64,000 bases of DNA from Ceratodon purpureus (Eukaryota; Streptophyta; Bryopsida; Pseudoditrichales; Ditrichaceae), in the NCBI GenBank assembly GCA_014871385.1, contig CM026431.1:62001-126000 (forward strand). The letters are read 5' to 3'. Shown one piece after another: positions 29,059 to 41,223 of the stretch. The position numbers and the translations under genes were made by a program. Each line of letters starts with the position of its first letter. Within the stretch, counting starts at the first letter, position 1. The notes beneath the pieces are model-generated. The model was not told the DNA's origin. It searched no databases and saw nothing but the letters and a program-made list of their open reading frames with translations.

Positions 29059-29971
29059 TTAACTCCTAAAGAACCATTGTCCTGGAATTGCCTTTTTTAA
29101 AATTTCGGGCAGGTACCTGTGATCTCAAGTAAAAATATTTGTATTTGAAATTTCTTGTGAAAGTAGGCCATATCAAGAACTTTGAGGGAATCTATTTTTT
29201 TTCAATTGGACATTATAAAAAATAGTTATGGTACCCGAAGTGGAAAAAGCTATTCGATGGGCAATTTGGGCAGCCTACATTAATTATCTCTGAAGATATT
29301 TCTATAAATACTTCATGATGTCATCTTTGAGGTTTCCCAAAAAAAACGTGTGCATAATGTTCACTTCAAAAAATATCAGTTTTCTCACTGTTTTGGGCAA
29401 TGTACTTAAAAACTTCTTCTTTCCTTCATAAAAGTTAGAAAAAATATTATTTTAGGTTTTTTCTCTTTTTCACTTAAAATATGAACATTAATATTTACTT
29501 TGACGGTGGATTAGGACTTTATTAAACAATGGAATTTCTAAGAAAAAAAAAAGATTTTACATTCTTGTATATTCAACTTAATGAAAATATTGTTTTCAAC
29601 ATGCTGCACTTGACTTTTGAATGTAATTTTTTTAATATAATTAGCTAACTTAGTCTTCTTCGACATGCATCAAAACCCCCAAAATCCATAATGCCAAAAC
29701 CTGAGAAAAAAAATTAAAAAATCTAATCTAGTCAACCTAGTCAAAAATCTTGTCATTAAAGTTTGTTTTTAAATTTCAACTGCTATAATCTTCTAATCTC
29801 TGCGGCAATTATATTGAAAAATTTTGAGCTCTCTATTACAATAATCTTATTGAAGATCTTATGGTTAGAACTAGAAACTAATGATTTTTAGTCATTCATG
29901 CTTTTTACATTGGAAATGGCAGTTTTGGAGCGTTTTTTGGTAAAACATAGTCAAGGAACTTTAGGGGTTAA
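29059..29971. mobile_element. TTAA-flanked element related to the copy at 1252-2120
   Basis: Starts TTAA CTCCTAAAGAACCATTG and ends CTTTAGGGG TTAA, with a 905-bp AT-rich interior. The first 60 bp share the order GTCCTGGAATTGCC...GGGCAGGTACCT with the 1252-2120 element (GTCCTAGAATGGGC...GGGCAGGTTCCT). Both therefore belong to one family. The terminal repeats have diverged, and the left copy has CTCC in place of CCCC, so it is old. Confidence 0.55.
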
Positions 29972-32900
29972 CAAAAATGTCACTATTTGGATGAGTGTAT
30001 CTTATAATAGATAAATTTATGGATAGGCATGTTTAAATGAAGGATTGTATACATTTTTCCTCACTTTGCTACATTCCTAAGTGCCTATTGCTTTACCAAC
30101 GAAAATTCAAAAAAAAGACTCTTTCCCCCTACCTACCTCGTTACGTGTATTTGATTTGGTGTTTTAGTCAAACGTGTTTTTAGGTAGGCTTTTTTCGAAA
30201 ATAAGTATTGATGGAATGAGGTTCAACACTTGCATCAAATTTGACGTGGTCACCATTGGTTTGAATCTGTCTTGTATGTAAATGGTAACCAAGAATGCTT
30301 GTATATAAATGTCAACCAAGAGTAATAACACATAACGCGTAGATAGCCTCTTTTCATTTCAATTGCAATTTTGTGACCTATGTGTTTTTCTCTACTCTCA
30401 TTTAGCCCCCCACTTTAAGACTTTGAATGTCAAGTAACATTGACCTGCTACATGGAGAAACTTTCCAATGATGATGGATAGAGAAACTTTTCAATGATGA
30501 TGGATAGAGAAACTGTCTAATGAGGATGGAGATGGACTCCATTACTCTTGGTTTGAGAATAATGTGTTGTTTGAAGCTTCTCCCAATTTAAACTGAGTCC
30601 TTACTTCAGGGCCAATACAACATAGCAATGGAGAGAAGATAAAGAGGGTAACTTAGTGTGCAAAGCAAAATCCGGGAAGTGGTAGGACGATTGAGGACTA
30701 TAGTGGAGTGATACATTGAGATAAGATCATAAAAAATTAGATGGAAAAAGGGATCATCAAAATGGCAATGAAATCTGTAGAAAGAAAGGAGAAGACATAA
30801 TAGGGTCTAAGGTGTAGCCTTGCAAGGGCTAATTAGAAACAAGGACAAAAGTGTTAGATGAGAGAATGTGAAAAGAAAATTATCATCACTCCCCTAATGG
30901 ATAGATGTTCTACTAATGGTTAAGGCACTAGTAGAAATACGGATATTTGAGATGCGTCCAATGACCTAGTTCTAAGTCATTCTTGTATAGCAGTCCTAGA
31001 AAATGATTATTGCAAATTGTGTCAATATGGGCAGCTCATTCCTTGCGTTGTATCCTTTTGAACCATATTCACACCTTGAGTAGAGCAACTTCTTGGGATC
31101 ACTGGCAATCCATAAATGAATTGCTCTTGGAAATAAACTCATGTTCACCACAGACCAACCTATCTTTTAATCATATGATTCTTTTCTATTTTTTGCCGAT
31201 GATCAGCTTTAGTTTTGACATGTAAATCTTTTTGAAAACATCTACAGAACTAGTACACAGTATATACTTAAAAAGTGGTCGTAAAAGTGAATTAAACGAC
31301 ATGTGGTGTTCTACATTGAATTCAAGACACGAGGAAACTTGTACTCCCTAGGCAGACCTAAACTGAGAGGTTTGCCAAATTAGAAAATTCAAATTTGTTT
31401 TCATTGATTTGGAAATGGAGGGTACAATTTGGAGGGTGGGATTCAAATCCATCTTCATGCACGCAACCCTACCTACTCTAGATGTTGCATTTGACCAATA
31501 TTTATTACGCTACCTAATGAAAGAGTAGTTTCTCTATACAACAGAGAATTAAATGTGTGCTTACAATTAGAGGTAAGTCCACTAGTTCTATACCCTCATG
31601 TCCCCCCTCCTACTTGAGGAGGATGCCCTCACCCTCTACTGCAACATCTGAACTCCAAAATCTATAGAACACTTATGTTTGACATTTTCCATTCCAAATT
31701 CATACTCCAACTAAACATTACTATCTTGTTATCGTTTAACATACAGTCAGTTATCAAGAAAGGTCAAACCTTTGAACTAGAGCATACTCAAGCCCAACGC
31801 ATCACTTAGATTGAATTGTTGAGCTTCATCAACCAGAATCATAAGAGACAGGTCTTTAATCATGTCTTTCAAATTTACCTAAGAATAGTGAAGAAGAATG
31901 GGACGGTTGTGGAACATGTTGTCTCTTCCTACAGCAATTACGGTTCCAATTGCAACCTTCTTTTCTGGATCCAATGTATTAGCCAACTAGACGCAGCTTT
32001 CAATGTCCACCTATCTATTGCACAGACACTTTGCCAATTTGGCTTTTTAGGTTGAACAAATATCAATATTATCGACGTAATTGTTGCTTTGTACAGTGTA
32101 GAGGCTTCAGACATAAATAACACATATGCCGAGCTTGACTTACCTTGTCAATTTCTTTTCGTCGGATTATCTTTGGTGATTTCTAAACAACGCGTCCCGA
32201 ACAAAGAGCAATAAAAAATTTGAACCTAGACAAACCTTTCGTATCCAATTTATGTCTATTCCAGAAATTCTGCTTTTATTTCTCTATATTTACATTAGGA
32301 GAAGTCTGGGGTCTCTAAAAGGCCTTGGTTTTTCTCACGTGCCAGGAACTTTGCTGTAGCCCGTGCACTTTCTGATGCTAGCACCAATGGTGCCACGAGG
32401 TTGCCATTGGACTTTGTTCTAGGCCGCACCATTAGGCACAGCAAAGCGCGTGTGTTCTCTAGAGGCACAATGTCGGTGCTAACAACAAGCGCCTCTGCCA
32501 CGCACGAAACCCAAGCGATCAGCAGCATTTTCAAAGGAAGTAGGCTTTAACAATCTCTGCAGGAAGTCATGAATCTAGCCACCTACTTATTTTTCTCGAT
32601 TTGCTGCTCGACCTTCAAGACGCTGTAAGGTATATGGTCGATATGCAGCCAACGATCATTTCATAGACCCGCTATTATTTTCAATTTATCGTGGTTGCAT
32701 TGTCGATTTGGATGGAACATTGGAAGGCTCCGAATAGATTTAGGTTGGATAAAGACGGCTATAGTCTTATGAACCGTGGTTGCAATTCAGGGTTTAGTAT
32801 TGGCTTGGAATGGTGAATTTGTATTAGGAGACTAGAAGCATTGATGCACGCATTGTCTTCGTGATGGAGGTTTCACTAGAACAGAACTCGACACTTGGGG

Positions 32901-34752
32901 GTTGGGCGGGGAGCTCGGCCTCCGGCTCCCGTGAGCGCACTCCCTGATCCCCCCCCCCTTTCGTCAGAGTAACCGATGTTCTCGACTTACCACCATTTTT
33001 ACCCCATTTACTTGTTCCGCTTCATTACTGCCGTGGATTGAACAAGTGGCATTCCAGGACTTTCCCTCCGCACGAGTCTCGGTTCGGCGGTTTGATTTTT
33101 GAAGCTCTAAGTGTTCATCTTTGGTAATGTCCAGGAGTAGTCAGGTCAGTTCGTGTGAGATGTGATTTTCTTGCTGTACTATATATTATAATTAAAAGTT
33201 GTCAGATTGAGAGTGAGATGCAGTGTTGTTGCTCCAATATGTAACGAAGCCCAAACATGGTTGTTGAATTACGTTCCCAGCTGCGGGAGTACTTGTCTTC
33301 GTCATGGTGGTGAATGCAATACTGACACAAAATTACCGTACATAGAGGAAATGGAAACTAAAACACTTCACGATAGAGGCTTCGAGATAGGGGTTTTCAA
33401 TTCTCTTGCTCCACCAAAGTTTGACAAAAAAATACTTAAGAAACACGTATGATCACAACCTCTGATAACGCACACACAAACTCTCGCAAAAAATGAACAC
33501 ATTTCATTGGCCACTCATAAAAATTGGTATTGTTAAATCCTCATGCACAATAAAGCTTCCCGATCATCACAATCAAATCCCAGTCTTGCAAAAACCCTAC
33601 TACAGCAGGGGGTGGAGGTAGCTGAACGAGTTGTAAACCTTGCAAACCAAGTTGTTTCTATCGTTGTAGATACATAGAGTGGCAAAATTATGGATCAACT
33701 ATTTGATGAATTTAATAATATATTTTTGTATATCAACAAGTAAGTTGATTAGTGTATAGTCCATTACTGCGCTTGCTATCCAGCGCCCTCTTATTATTTA
33801 AACAAATGGATTGCTAGACAAGCCCTAAAACTGTACCTGGAGGAGAAAGAACGACGTTGGATGATGCTCCTTTGCGATTCCAAGCTGATCGGCGTGGTGA
33901 CTGTGTCTGTTTGTGAGCAAGAGATAGACAGAGGGAAGACTTCAAAGTGAGTGCTCCGCGCAATAGGTGGGGTTGCGATGCGTAGAGGAGGGCGAGCAGA
34001 ATAACATATTGTCAATGGCAGACGAGACGGAGCTAGGAGGACGCTTGAAAAAGTGGGCTCATCGCCACCAGTAGCGGGACATTGTACACGTGTAAGACGA
34101 AGAATATTAAAAGCTTCATATGTTCTAGAGTGAAGTTGTTTTTTCTCATCAGAATTGAGGAATCATGGATGTAAAACATGTGAGACCACACACGGTGTTG
34201 CCACTGCATCAAGGAGGAGTTAAAAAAAAGACTACTTGGTCTCACTCTACACCCGTGAGCACCCCACCGTGAAACCTAAACAAAGAAATGAACATCATTG
34301 TAGCAACACCTCGCTTCCGAGGACTTTGCACCCATTTAGCACCCGTGACCACCCCCAAGTGCCGGGCCTTGTTGTAGTGTTTTGCCTTGGCGATTAGGTT
34401 GCCATTTAGTGAAGAAAGGCGACCAACTTTGTGCTGTGAAATTTGGATTGAGGGTGGAAATGTGAGTGTTTGATGCTGCCAACATACTCTCCTATTTGTT
34501 ACCAAGGGCTTAATACCTTGGAACTCTTTATCCACCCACAAGCATTGACGTCGACGCTCAATTCATTTCTGTTGACAGCAATGTGCACAACATTTGGTTG
34601 CAAGAGTGTTACCATAAGCTTTACTCTTAGTCATGTTGCACATGAACCAGGTTTTAACTATAAACCCTTCTAAGCAACCAAGCCCTACCTTGCATTTCTA
34701 TAGAAGTCTCTTTTTTGAAACTTGCTCTGTGCTAGAAGCGCTCAGATTCTTC
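29972..34752. other. AT-rich gene-poor stretch
   Basis: Apart from the 26-bp tandem repeat at 30455-30532, nothing codes convincingly. Short open frames here (for example 31816-32055, 32295-32534, 33207-33452 and 34242-34541) show no recognisable domain and no splice-linked continuation. A 12-C run lies near 32950. Confidence 0.5.
30455..30532. repeat. 26-bp tandem repeat, three copies
   Basis: The unit GAGAAACTTTYCAATGATGA plus TGGATA is repeated exactly in phase at 30455-30480, 30481-30506 and, more diverged, 30507-30532. It is a short minisatellite without coding role. Confidence 0.8.
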
Positions 34753-35340
34753 TTAGAGAAATCGCACATCCGACTCCAATTGCTCCACTCTCTCGGCATG
34801 GCCATCACGGACAGACTGCAATTTAGCCTCCAATTCCATGCGTGTCTTCTCTAGGTCGACGCAACACATTCTCTCCATTAGGAGTTCTTGGTCAAACCTT
34901 GAGTTGTTGGCAGCAGCTTTGCCTCTCACCACAAGCACTTCTTCTCTCCACTATCTGCATTGCATTTTCATTTCCTTCTCATGCATTGTAAGACCATCTA
35001 TAGAATAGAACATCAATATGTATGTATATCGTCGCACACTAAGTTCTCCATGGCATATAAGAGTTTTGAATGGAGGCGGCTTCCCTATTAGTGGATCAAC
35101 AAGGTAAATGATGTCATCAGTCCACAAGTCAATGTTGGTATCTCTGAGACACCTCCGTGCTCGAAACAAACATCTAATAAGTTGTTGTGATTGTTTAGGA
35201 CCTCGCTTGATCACCGGGCCCAGAGCGTGCATCCAGTGAAACTTAGGGAATGTACTGAGTACTGCGTGCAAGCCTTGCTACCATCGAGAATCTAGAAATT
35301 CAAAGAATCGATTAAATCTCCTGCGCGCTACTCAGTGCTA
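34753..35340 (-). pseudogene. Unrecognised decayed coding fragment with coiled-coil end
   Basis: One minus-strand frame stays coding-like from about 35340 to 34753 but is cut by in-frame stops near 35283 and at 34951. The middle reads WTDDIIYLVDPLIGKPPPF and TLICHGELSVRRY. The 3' part, LEKTRMELEAKLQSVRDGHA followed by ERVEQLESDVRFL, has heptad spacing of a coiled coil. The same frame continues past a third stop at 34753 with EESERF. I do not recognise the family; a transposon-derived or captured gene remnant is the likely source. Confidence 0.4.
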
Positions 35341-36267
35341 TGCAGCTATGTAGACAAATCTTTTTATGATTCTCAATTACCCTCAATTCAAGAAATGAAT
35401 GTCAAGAAACACGCTAAAACCTAATTGTTGTTGGTGGAACCAAATTCACAATTACCACCACTTCCAATATAGTTCGGTGGAACATGGCCAATACATGTGA
35501 CAGAAAAAGGTAACACTCCAAGCGCTCAAATTCCTAAATCCGGTGTGCCAAACCCTGCACAAGTGGGTTTGTGCAAGTTGTTGGAAACCGCTGTGCTAGT
35601 AAGGTCTAATGGTAGCAAATTCTAAATTCTCAACACCCATCCTGCTATAGACTCTGGCTATTGATTGTGGCACCTCACCTTTGCGTTGATTACATGAATC
35701 TGCATCTTTGGATTGAAGCTCATGCGTGACTTTTCCAAAACCTTCAAAGTTGTTGCTGCCAGTAGACGTCAATGGAAGGAAAAACCAAAATTACACTTCT
35801 TACATTCAATCTAGGGCACTTTTGTGATTTCAGATATTCTGAAGAATTCACTTTGAATTGAGCTAATCATTGTGGCATATGGAAATTGTAAGCATCAAAA
35901 CTCATGGCTTTGTTTTCTTGGTGGTTAATGGCATAGAGCCGATGGCGCCATCATGTTCTAACCCGTTGTGCCAACAAACCATTGAAACCATGGATTGAGG
36001 TATCCAAACACTAGACTTTATTGTGTGCTGAGCAGTAATTACCACTCCATCGTTGTTCACCAAACACCGTCGCCAAGTCGGCCTTAACAAAGAAACCTCC
36101 AGCCATGCAGCTCCTATTCCAACTGTGTCAGGCCATTACGGGTAGCGTTCCGTACTAATGAGCACTGGCACCAGCAGAGGGGAGTTTGGACAGTGTGTTC
36201 ACCTAACACGGGTTTTCTTACAAGGCCTTTTGGGGACCCCAGATTTCTCCTACGGAGAAACAAATGT
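35341..36267. other. Intergenic, no gene seen
   Basis: Mixed-composition sequence with only short unsupported open frames, for example a 62-codon minus frame at 35902-36090. No repeat borders were recognised. Confidence 0.45.
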
Positions 36268-36742
36268 TAAGCCCCCCTATACACTACAGGCGAGAGGCCA
36301 TGAGAAGAATTTTTAGCCAATAACATGCGTAGAAATCGAGAGGACCAAGAAATGTCACTTTACATCCAAAAATTTCAGTCCAATAGATGAAACGAGGAGA
36401 AATTGACATGGACAGCACTTTTATCCTTTGTGGCAGCAAAAAGGCACATTTTTTAAGACCTCCGGGATTTTAATTAGACCCACCTCTTGAGGTCGGCCTA
36501 ACTAAAAATCCGAGAGGTCATTTGGCCAAAATTCTCACAGCCAATCATTTTCATTTTTTAAATATTTTTTATAGCCCTATATTAGAATATATATAATAAA
36601 ATTCAACACATTGTTTTTAGGCCTTCTCACTTTACACTATTTCTAAACGACGTCAGATTCAAAGTTGGAGTTCTAAAGAATAAACCATTGCCCTTGGCTG
36701 ATTTTCTCCACGACTTCTCATTTCTAGTGTAAAGGGGCCTAA
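36268..36742. mobile_element. PIF/Harbinger-type MITE with TAA target duplication
   Basis: The interior at 36271-36739 (469 bp) starts GCCCCCCTATACACTA and ends TAGTGTAAAGGGGCC, which are imperfect inverted repeats. It is bordered by TAA at 36268-36270 and 36740-36742. The TACACTA core is shared with the MITE at 9300-9750, suggesting the same broad family. No transposase frame is present. Confidence 0.6.
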
Positions 36743-36954
36743 TACAAGAGTGCCTACAGGAAAATAATCATCATTAGAAAACAATTGCTGCAAAGCACTA
36801 GTGTGAAGTAATAGGGATCTTTTGCAGACGTCATTTCTTTCTTCGAAAATAGGTATAAACATTTCCAAAAAAAACACATCAGGAGCCCTTAGGCATGTCT
36901 TCATGAATGAGCTAATTTAGGATTATGGTATGAACTCTTATCCCCGGAATCCCT

Positions 36955-36973
36955 CCCCCCCCCCCCCCCCCCC
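36955..36973 (+). repeat. 19-bp poly(C) tract
   Basis: An uninterrupted run of 19 C flanked by CCCT and AAAGG. It is the third long C-homopolymer in the window besides 23586-23611 and 37683-37699. The length may be inexact. Confidence 0.8.
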
Positions 36974-37326
36974 AAAGGCGGACACTGTGAGATTCTTGCT
37001 CCACTATAGATTTGATCACCCTACAATTACCTATAATGCACCCCATGCGTACATATAGCAATGTGTCCGGCTATAGGTTAACCTATATTGGTCACTTCTA
37101 AAATTTGTAGTTATTATAGTAAGTGCTTATAAATATCCTAAAAAAGGGGAAACTTCGTCTTTTCTTATTGGCAATCACTGAAAAATAGTGAGGCACTCAT
37201 TCCTCCACTCTAAGTATAGTGAATTCCTTAAGTGTACAAAAATAAGTGTTCTTACCTTATACAACTCATTTAGGTAAAACTATGATCTCAGCTTACACTC
37301 TAAATTGAAGCGATGATGACCGCATA

Positions 37327-37494
37327 AATGCATTTATTATTTTTATTTATTTTTTGAAACAACCGGAACTTTTTATTCCACCGGAAAAGAGAAATAACAA
37401 GTGCCACCGCAAAGCCAAGCAGGTGAGCCAACAAACCTCCTAGCCAAAAGAATCAAACCAAGTTACATCGCGAGCAATTGAATGCATTTATTAT
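37327..37494 (-). mobile_element. 140-bp 5'-truncated LINE or SINE insertion with 14-bp target duplication
   Basis: AATGCATTTATTAT occurs at 37327-37340 and again at 37481-37494, flanking 140 bp. Read on the minus strand, the insert ends in GAATAAAAAGTTCCGG, a short spacer with TTTC, then an A-rich tail directly against one target copy. Long target duplications and a 3' A-rich tail are the products of target-primed reverse transcription. The pre-tail sequence resembles plant L1 3' ends, so a severely 5'-truncated LINE is most likely. Confidence 0.7.
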
Positions 37495-37680
37495 CACTGA
37501 AGTGAACTATGAGATTATCCCTCATAGTGTCATTCAGTGTGATTTCTGCATTAATTAAATGTAGACCTCCTTAAGGGGGTGCCACATGGCGAATTGGGAT
37601 ACTTTTAAATTCCACCCCACCCACCCTCTTGTACTTTGGGGGGAGGTGAGGAGGTACAAACCATATGGGATAAACCCGCT

Positions 37681-37880
37681 CGCCCCCCCCCCCCCCCCCA
37701 AAGAACCCCCCAAGACCCCCCCTTAAAACCCCCAAGACCCCCCCTAAAACCCCCCTAAGACCCCTCCTAAGACCCCCCAAGACCCCCCCAAGACCCCCCT
37801 AAGATCCACCCCAAGACCCCCTCAAGACCCCGCAAACGTCCTGACTGCGCCACGTACCCCCTCCGCCCCCCTCCCCACCC
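37681..37880 (+). repeat. C-rich degenerate minisatellite (CCCCCAAGAC-like)
   Basis: A 17-C run at 37683-37699 is followed by about twenty variants of a 9-12 bp unit, CCCCCAAGA or CCCCCTAAAA. The complementary strand therefore has many GGGG/GGGGG runs spaced by 3-6 nt, a strong G-quadruplex pattern; the plus strand is i-motif prone. A direct repeat TGCATTAATTAA lies on both sides (about 37548 and 37885). Confidence 0.75.
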
Positions 37881-37894
37881 TTGCATTAATTAAT

Positions 37895-38170
37895 TAATGC
37901 AAATCTGGGTGGGGAGTGAGATTTGGGGAGATAGTGAACTTAGATCCTGTCCAAAACTCATACAACGTTATACATAACTGAAATATCAAACAAATAGCCC
38001 AAATATTCCACAAAAGATATTCTTTTAGGCAATTGCAAAACTTGATTAACTTCTCGTCCAAACTATCAAAGAATGGAAACAATATTGTATTCTCACCTTC
38101 TGTGCAGCTACTAGTGTAATAGAGTAGTTCTACTTATTTCCTGTTTGTACCAAAAGGAGAGTCAGTATCA
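37895..38170. other. Short AT-rich spacer, no gene
   Basis: The sequence between the C-rich block and the next inverted-repeat element shows no supported feature. The 62-codon minus frame here has no family resemblance. Confidence 0.4.
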
Positions 38171-39110
38171 ACTACCGTACCCTAGGGTCATCTTTGGCAC
38201 CCCTTAGTTGAATAATTAATTGATTTCAAATTTTAATGTCTGGCACCTAAAAATAGTATATTCACAATTTCGGCAACTTTCTATTTTAATTTCTTAAAAA
38301 TTCGTTAAAAAATCTTATTTAAATTTTCTACTAAAATATTAATCCTCCACATCTTTTTTGCATTGGATGATAAGATAGATGTGTTTACGAGGTGAGAATG
38401 TAAAGTAGAGTGGAGTTGTGTCCAACAATCCACATGGGAAATGTGAACTTCGAGGTGAAGCACTTAGTTAGTCTTCTTTTTTATAACACGCATAACTTTT
38501 GCATATAGTCTTCAAATGACATAAAATTTGTTGAAGGTGAAAGATTACTTGATTCGTAAATTTTTCTTAGAGCAGCAAAATTTCAAAAAAGTTAATCTTC
38601 TATGCACAAATGACCTCCAAAAAACTATTTTAAACCCATTCTATTTTTTTAAATCTTTACAAAGCTGCAATGATTTGTTCATATCTTTTGCATAAAGACT
38701 TATTTTAAAACAAAATTTGTTGGAGCTGGAAGAAGAATTGATTTATCAACTTTTGTCAGTTAAACACAATTCTATAAAACTTCATCTTCTATGCTCAGTT
38801 GGACTGTGAAAATCTGTGTACAACACATTTGAAAAGCCTCACTTAGACTCTTGCTACTTTTTAACCCATATTCTTTGTAAATTAATGTATGTGAGCTTGA
38901 TTACAAAAAGAGCATATTCTCTCCACAGTAACTTGCACATGCTTCAAATATAAGTAAATGTCTAGTGTGAAGTGAAGTTTCTTTACATTCCGACAATTTT
39001 GAAAAATAATTGATATTATATTCGGCAAAAAATGCCAAAAAAATTCTAAAATTTCTTACATCTATTTTTGGAATTATTTTCTGCCAAAGCTGACCCTTGG
39101 GTATGGTAGT
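38171..39110. mobile_element. DNA-transposon-like element, 29-bp terminal inverted repeats
   Basis: The left end starts ACTACCGTACCCTAGGGTCA and runs into TCTTTGGCA. The inverted right end, at 39082-39110, matches 26 of 29 positions. The 940-bp interior is AT-rich and non-coding. The flanking bases give no obvious duplication. The ACTACC termini do not match a superfamily signature I can name, so this is left as an unclassified MITE-like element. Confidence 0.6.
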
Positions 39111-40000
39111 AAGAATTGATACACAATTTACAAATAGGATATTGTCAACGCAGTGTGTCTGGAAAATCTTGTTTGTTCAAAATTATGTTTGCATTCATTG
39201 TAATTTGCAATCTCCAAACCACTTATGCACAACTTTGGAACTGCGCTTCTATTCCAAAGGAAGATTGTTCAAAAAGCTCTTAACATCCTCTATTAAATAT
39301 TCATAATTTTTCCATCGCCAAGTCCAAAAATACAAAAAAATGATAAACACTTTGGATTTCACAGAAAACGTTTCACTTTGGATTTTCAAGTGTAGACGAG
39401 AAGAAATCCAAATGTTCCAATTGTAGATTAGAAGAAGTCCAAACGTTCCAACTGTGGATCACTCAAACAAGTAGCAAAGCGCAGGGCTTATGGACACTTA
39501 CTATGAAATAGTTGTTACCGCTATTTTGTATTCCGGATTTGGTTGCATGGTAACACTCGAATAAGTTATAGAACATCACCATTACAAGCTTACTCAGATA
39601 CACTTGCCCAGATTTCATCAAGATGCTCTCTAAAACTCTTTGGAAGGCTAAGCACTAAAAATACTACTAACATTTCTACTATATTCTTCGGTACATGTGC
39701 AAGATGGATCTTGAAGAAGTCACCTACAACAAAATTATGCAAATCCTTGAACTGATAGGTGTGGTATATTTGCATTTAACCTTGGCATAATTAAACTAAT
39801 TTACTACTTTTTTAAGAATGATATTATGGCACTGTCTTGATTAACATATGGATTTGTAATGGATTTGAATTGCGCAAATTAAAGAAGTCTAATTTCATCC
39901 TTGAATTTGTATTTGTATTTTCTAACTCTGATTTGAATGAATATACTCCATAACTATATCCTAGGAGTTATTTTTTCCACTAAATTCAAGAAGTTCTATA
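39111..40000. other. AT-rich gene-free stretch
   Basis: No coding or RNA gene recognised. An imperfect ~40-bp duplication (GAAATCCAAATGTTCCAA and GAAGTCCAAACGTTCCAA) occurs at about 39400-39455. Confidence 0.45.
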
Positions 40001-40175
40001 ACATTATGGAGGTCCTTCGGATTCAAAGGCCTCTACACTGTACTTTATAAAAGCATATTTTGGATCCAAAGAACATTTCAAGATGCAAATTAGAACGGAG
40101 GTTCTTTGAATCCAAAGGACGCTTCTATGAGGCACCTTGTAGAGGCCTTCAGAATCGAAGAACCTCCAAAATGTA
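40001..40175. mobile_element. Small fold-back (MITE-like) element
   Basis: ACATTATGGAGGTCCTTCGG at 40001 onward pairs with an inverted copy ending in CCTCCAAAATGT at 40175. Roughly 37 bp match, with several mismatches, and include GGCCTCTACA/TGTAGAGGCC. The whole 175-bp unit could fold into a hairpin. A further internal partial copy (GGAGGTTCTTTGAATCCAAAG) lies near 40096. No target duplication is certain. Confidence 0.55.
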
Positions 40176-41137
40176 TGACCTCCAAAATGTATGACAATCT
40201 TTTGAAATAACTGATTACTACCTGAACTAAAACTGTCTAAACAAAACTTTTCAAAAAAAATTTGAACTTAGCTACATCTATCCAACACTTTTGTAACACT
40301 TAAATTACATTAGAAATCAGACCAAAAAGGAATAGATAACTGCCAAAAAATAGGCATTTTATAAAAAGATCTACTTATCATGGTAATTTCATAGAGTTTT
40401 GTCATTTGTGTTGCAATTCTTCAAATTTGTCTAGAATCTAGAAATCCAATAACAAGTTTCCTTACTAAATTTAAAATTTTTCCTAAAGAAACTACCAATA
40501 ACATTTTAATGTTTAGACCTACTATTTTCCAAAAAAATCTGAAAAAACGAGCAATATTTGATTTTAGTACTAGTTGCTCACATGATTACTTTGATGATTT
40601 CAAACACATTTTTTGGCCAAAAAAAACGTTCTATTAAAATTTAAATAATATTCTAAAATTTCTAACAATTATATTTAAAATCAACCAAATATTCTTATTT
40701 TATGATTGATAAATATAATTCTAGAAGATTTTTATAGAATAATATATTTTTTAGATATTTGATTGTAATATCATCTCTTTGATCAAACTTGGATTAATAT
40801 GTATTTCATGAACTTGGCTAGAACTTTAATGTGATTATCATGTATACATTTCACCATGGTAAAATAAATTTAGGCTTTGAATATTTCATTCAAATGAATT
40901 GACATGCCTTCACATGTTTCTCCCACTTATTGATAACTCTTTCATCATAAAATATATATTTAACTTCATAAGTTTAAATATACTTTTTAGATGTACTAAT
41001 TCAAATTATTTAGCATAATTTTTAATAAATATCTTTTAATTAAATTTATTTAATTTCATTTATTTTTAAATAAAAATAGAAATAGAAATCAAACAAACAA
41101 ACGAAGCTTGATTGTTACAAAAAACTGTAAAATGAAA
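40176..41137. other. Very AT-rich gene-free stretch
   Basis: Extremely AT-rich with many TTTAAA/AATATT motifs. No coding, RNA or repeat feature is supported. Confidence 0.45.
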
Positions 41138-41223
41138 GGCACTACGGCCTTGGTATATTGCTTTTAGTCATGGCACACCAGTGAGGTGGTTGTAAGTTTG
41201 AATCCCCTTGCCGACGTAGTGCC
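41138..41223 (+). repeat. tRNA-derived SINE-like head or tRNA-like fold
   Basis: An 86-nt segment starts GGCACTAC and ends GTAGTGCC, a perfect 8-bp closing stem like an acceptor arm. It contains AGTTTGAATCC, a degenerate pol III B box, 30 nt before its end, and a weaker A-box-like stretch (GGCCTTGGTATATTG). The D- and T-arms do not fold cleanly, so it is not a functional tRNA. A tRNA-derived SINE head is the more likely reading. Confidence 0.4.

Noticed and set aside
41138-41223. Functional tRNA gene
   Set aside because: Closing stem is perfect but D-, anticodon and T-arms do not form the cloverleaf and the B box is degenerate.
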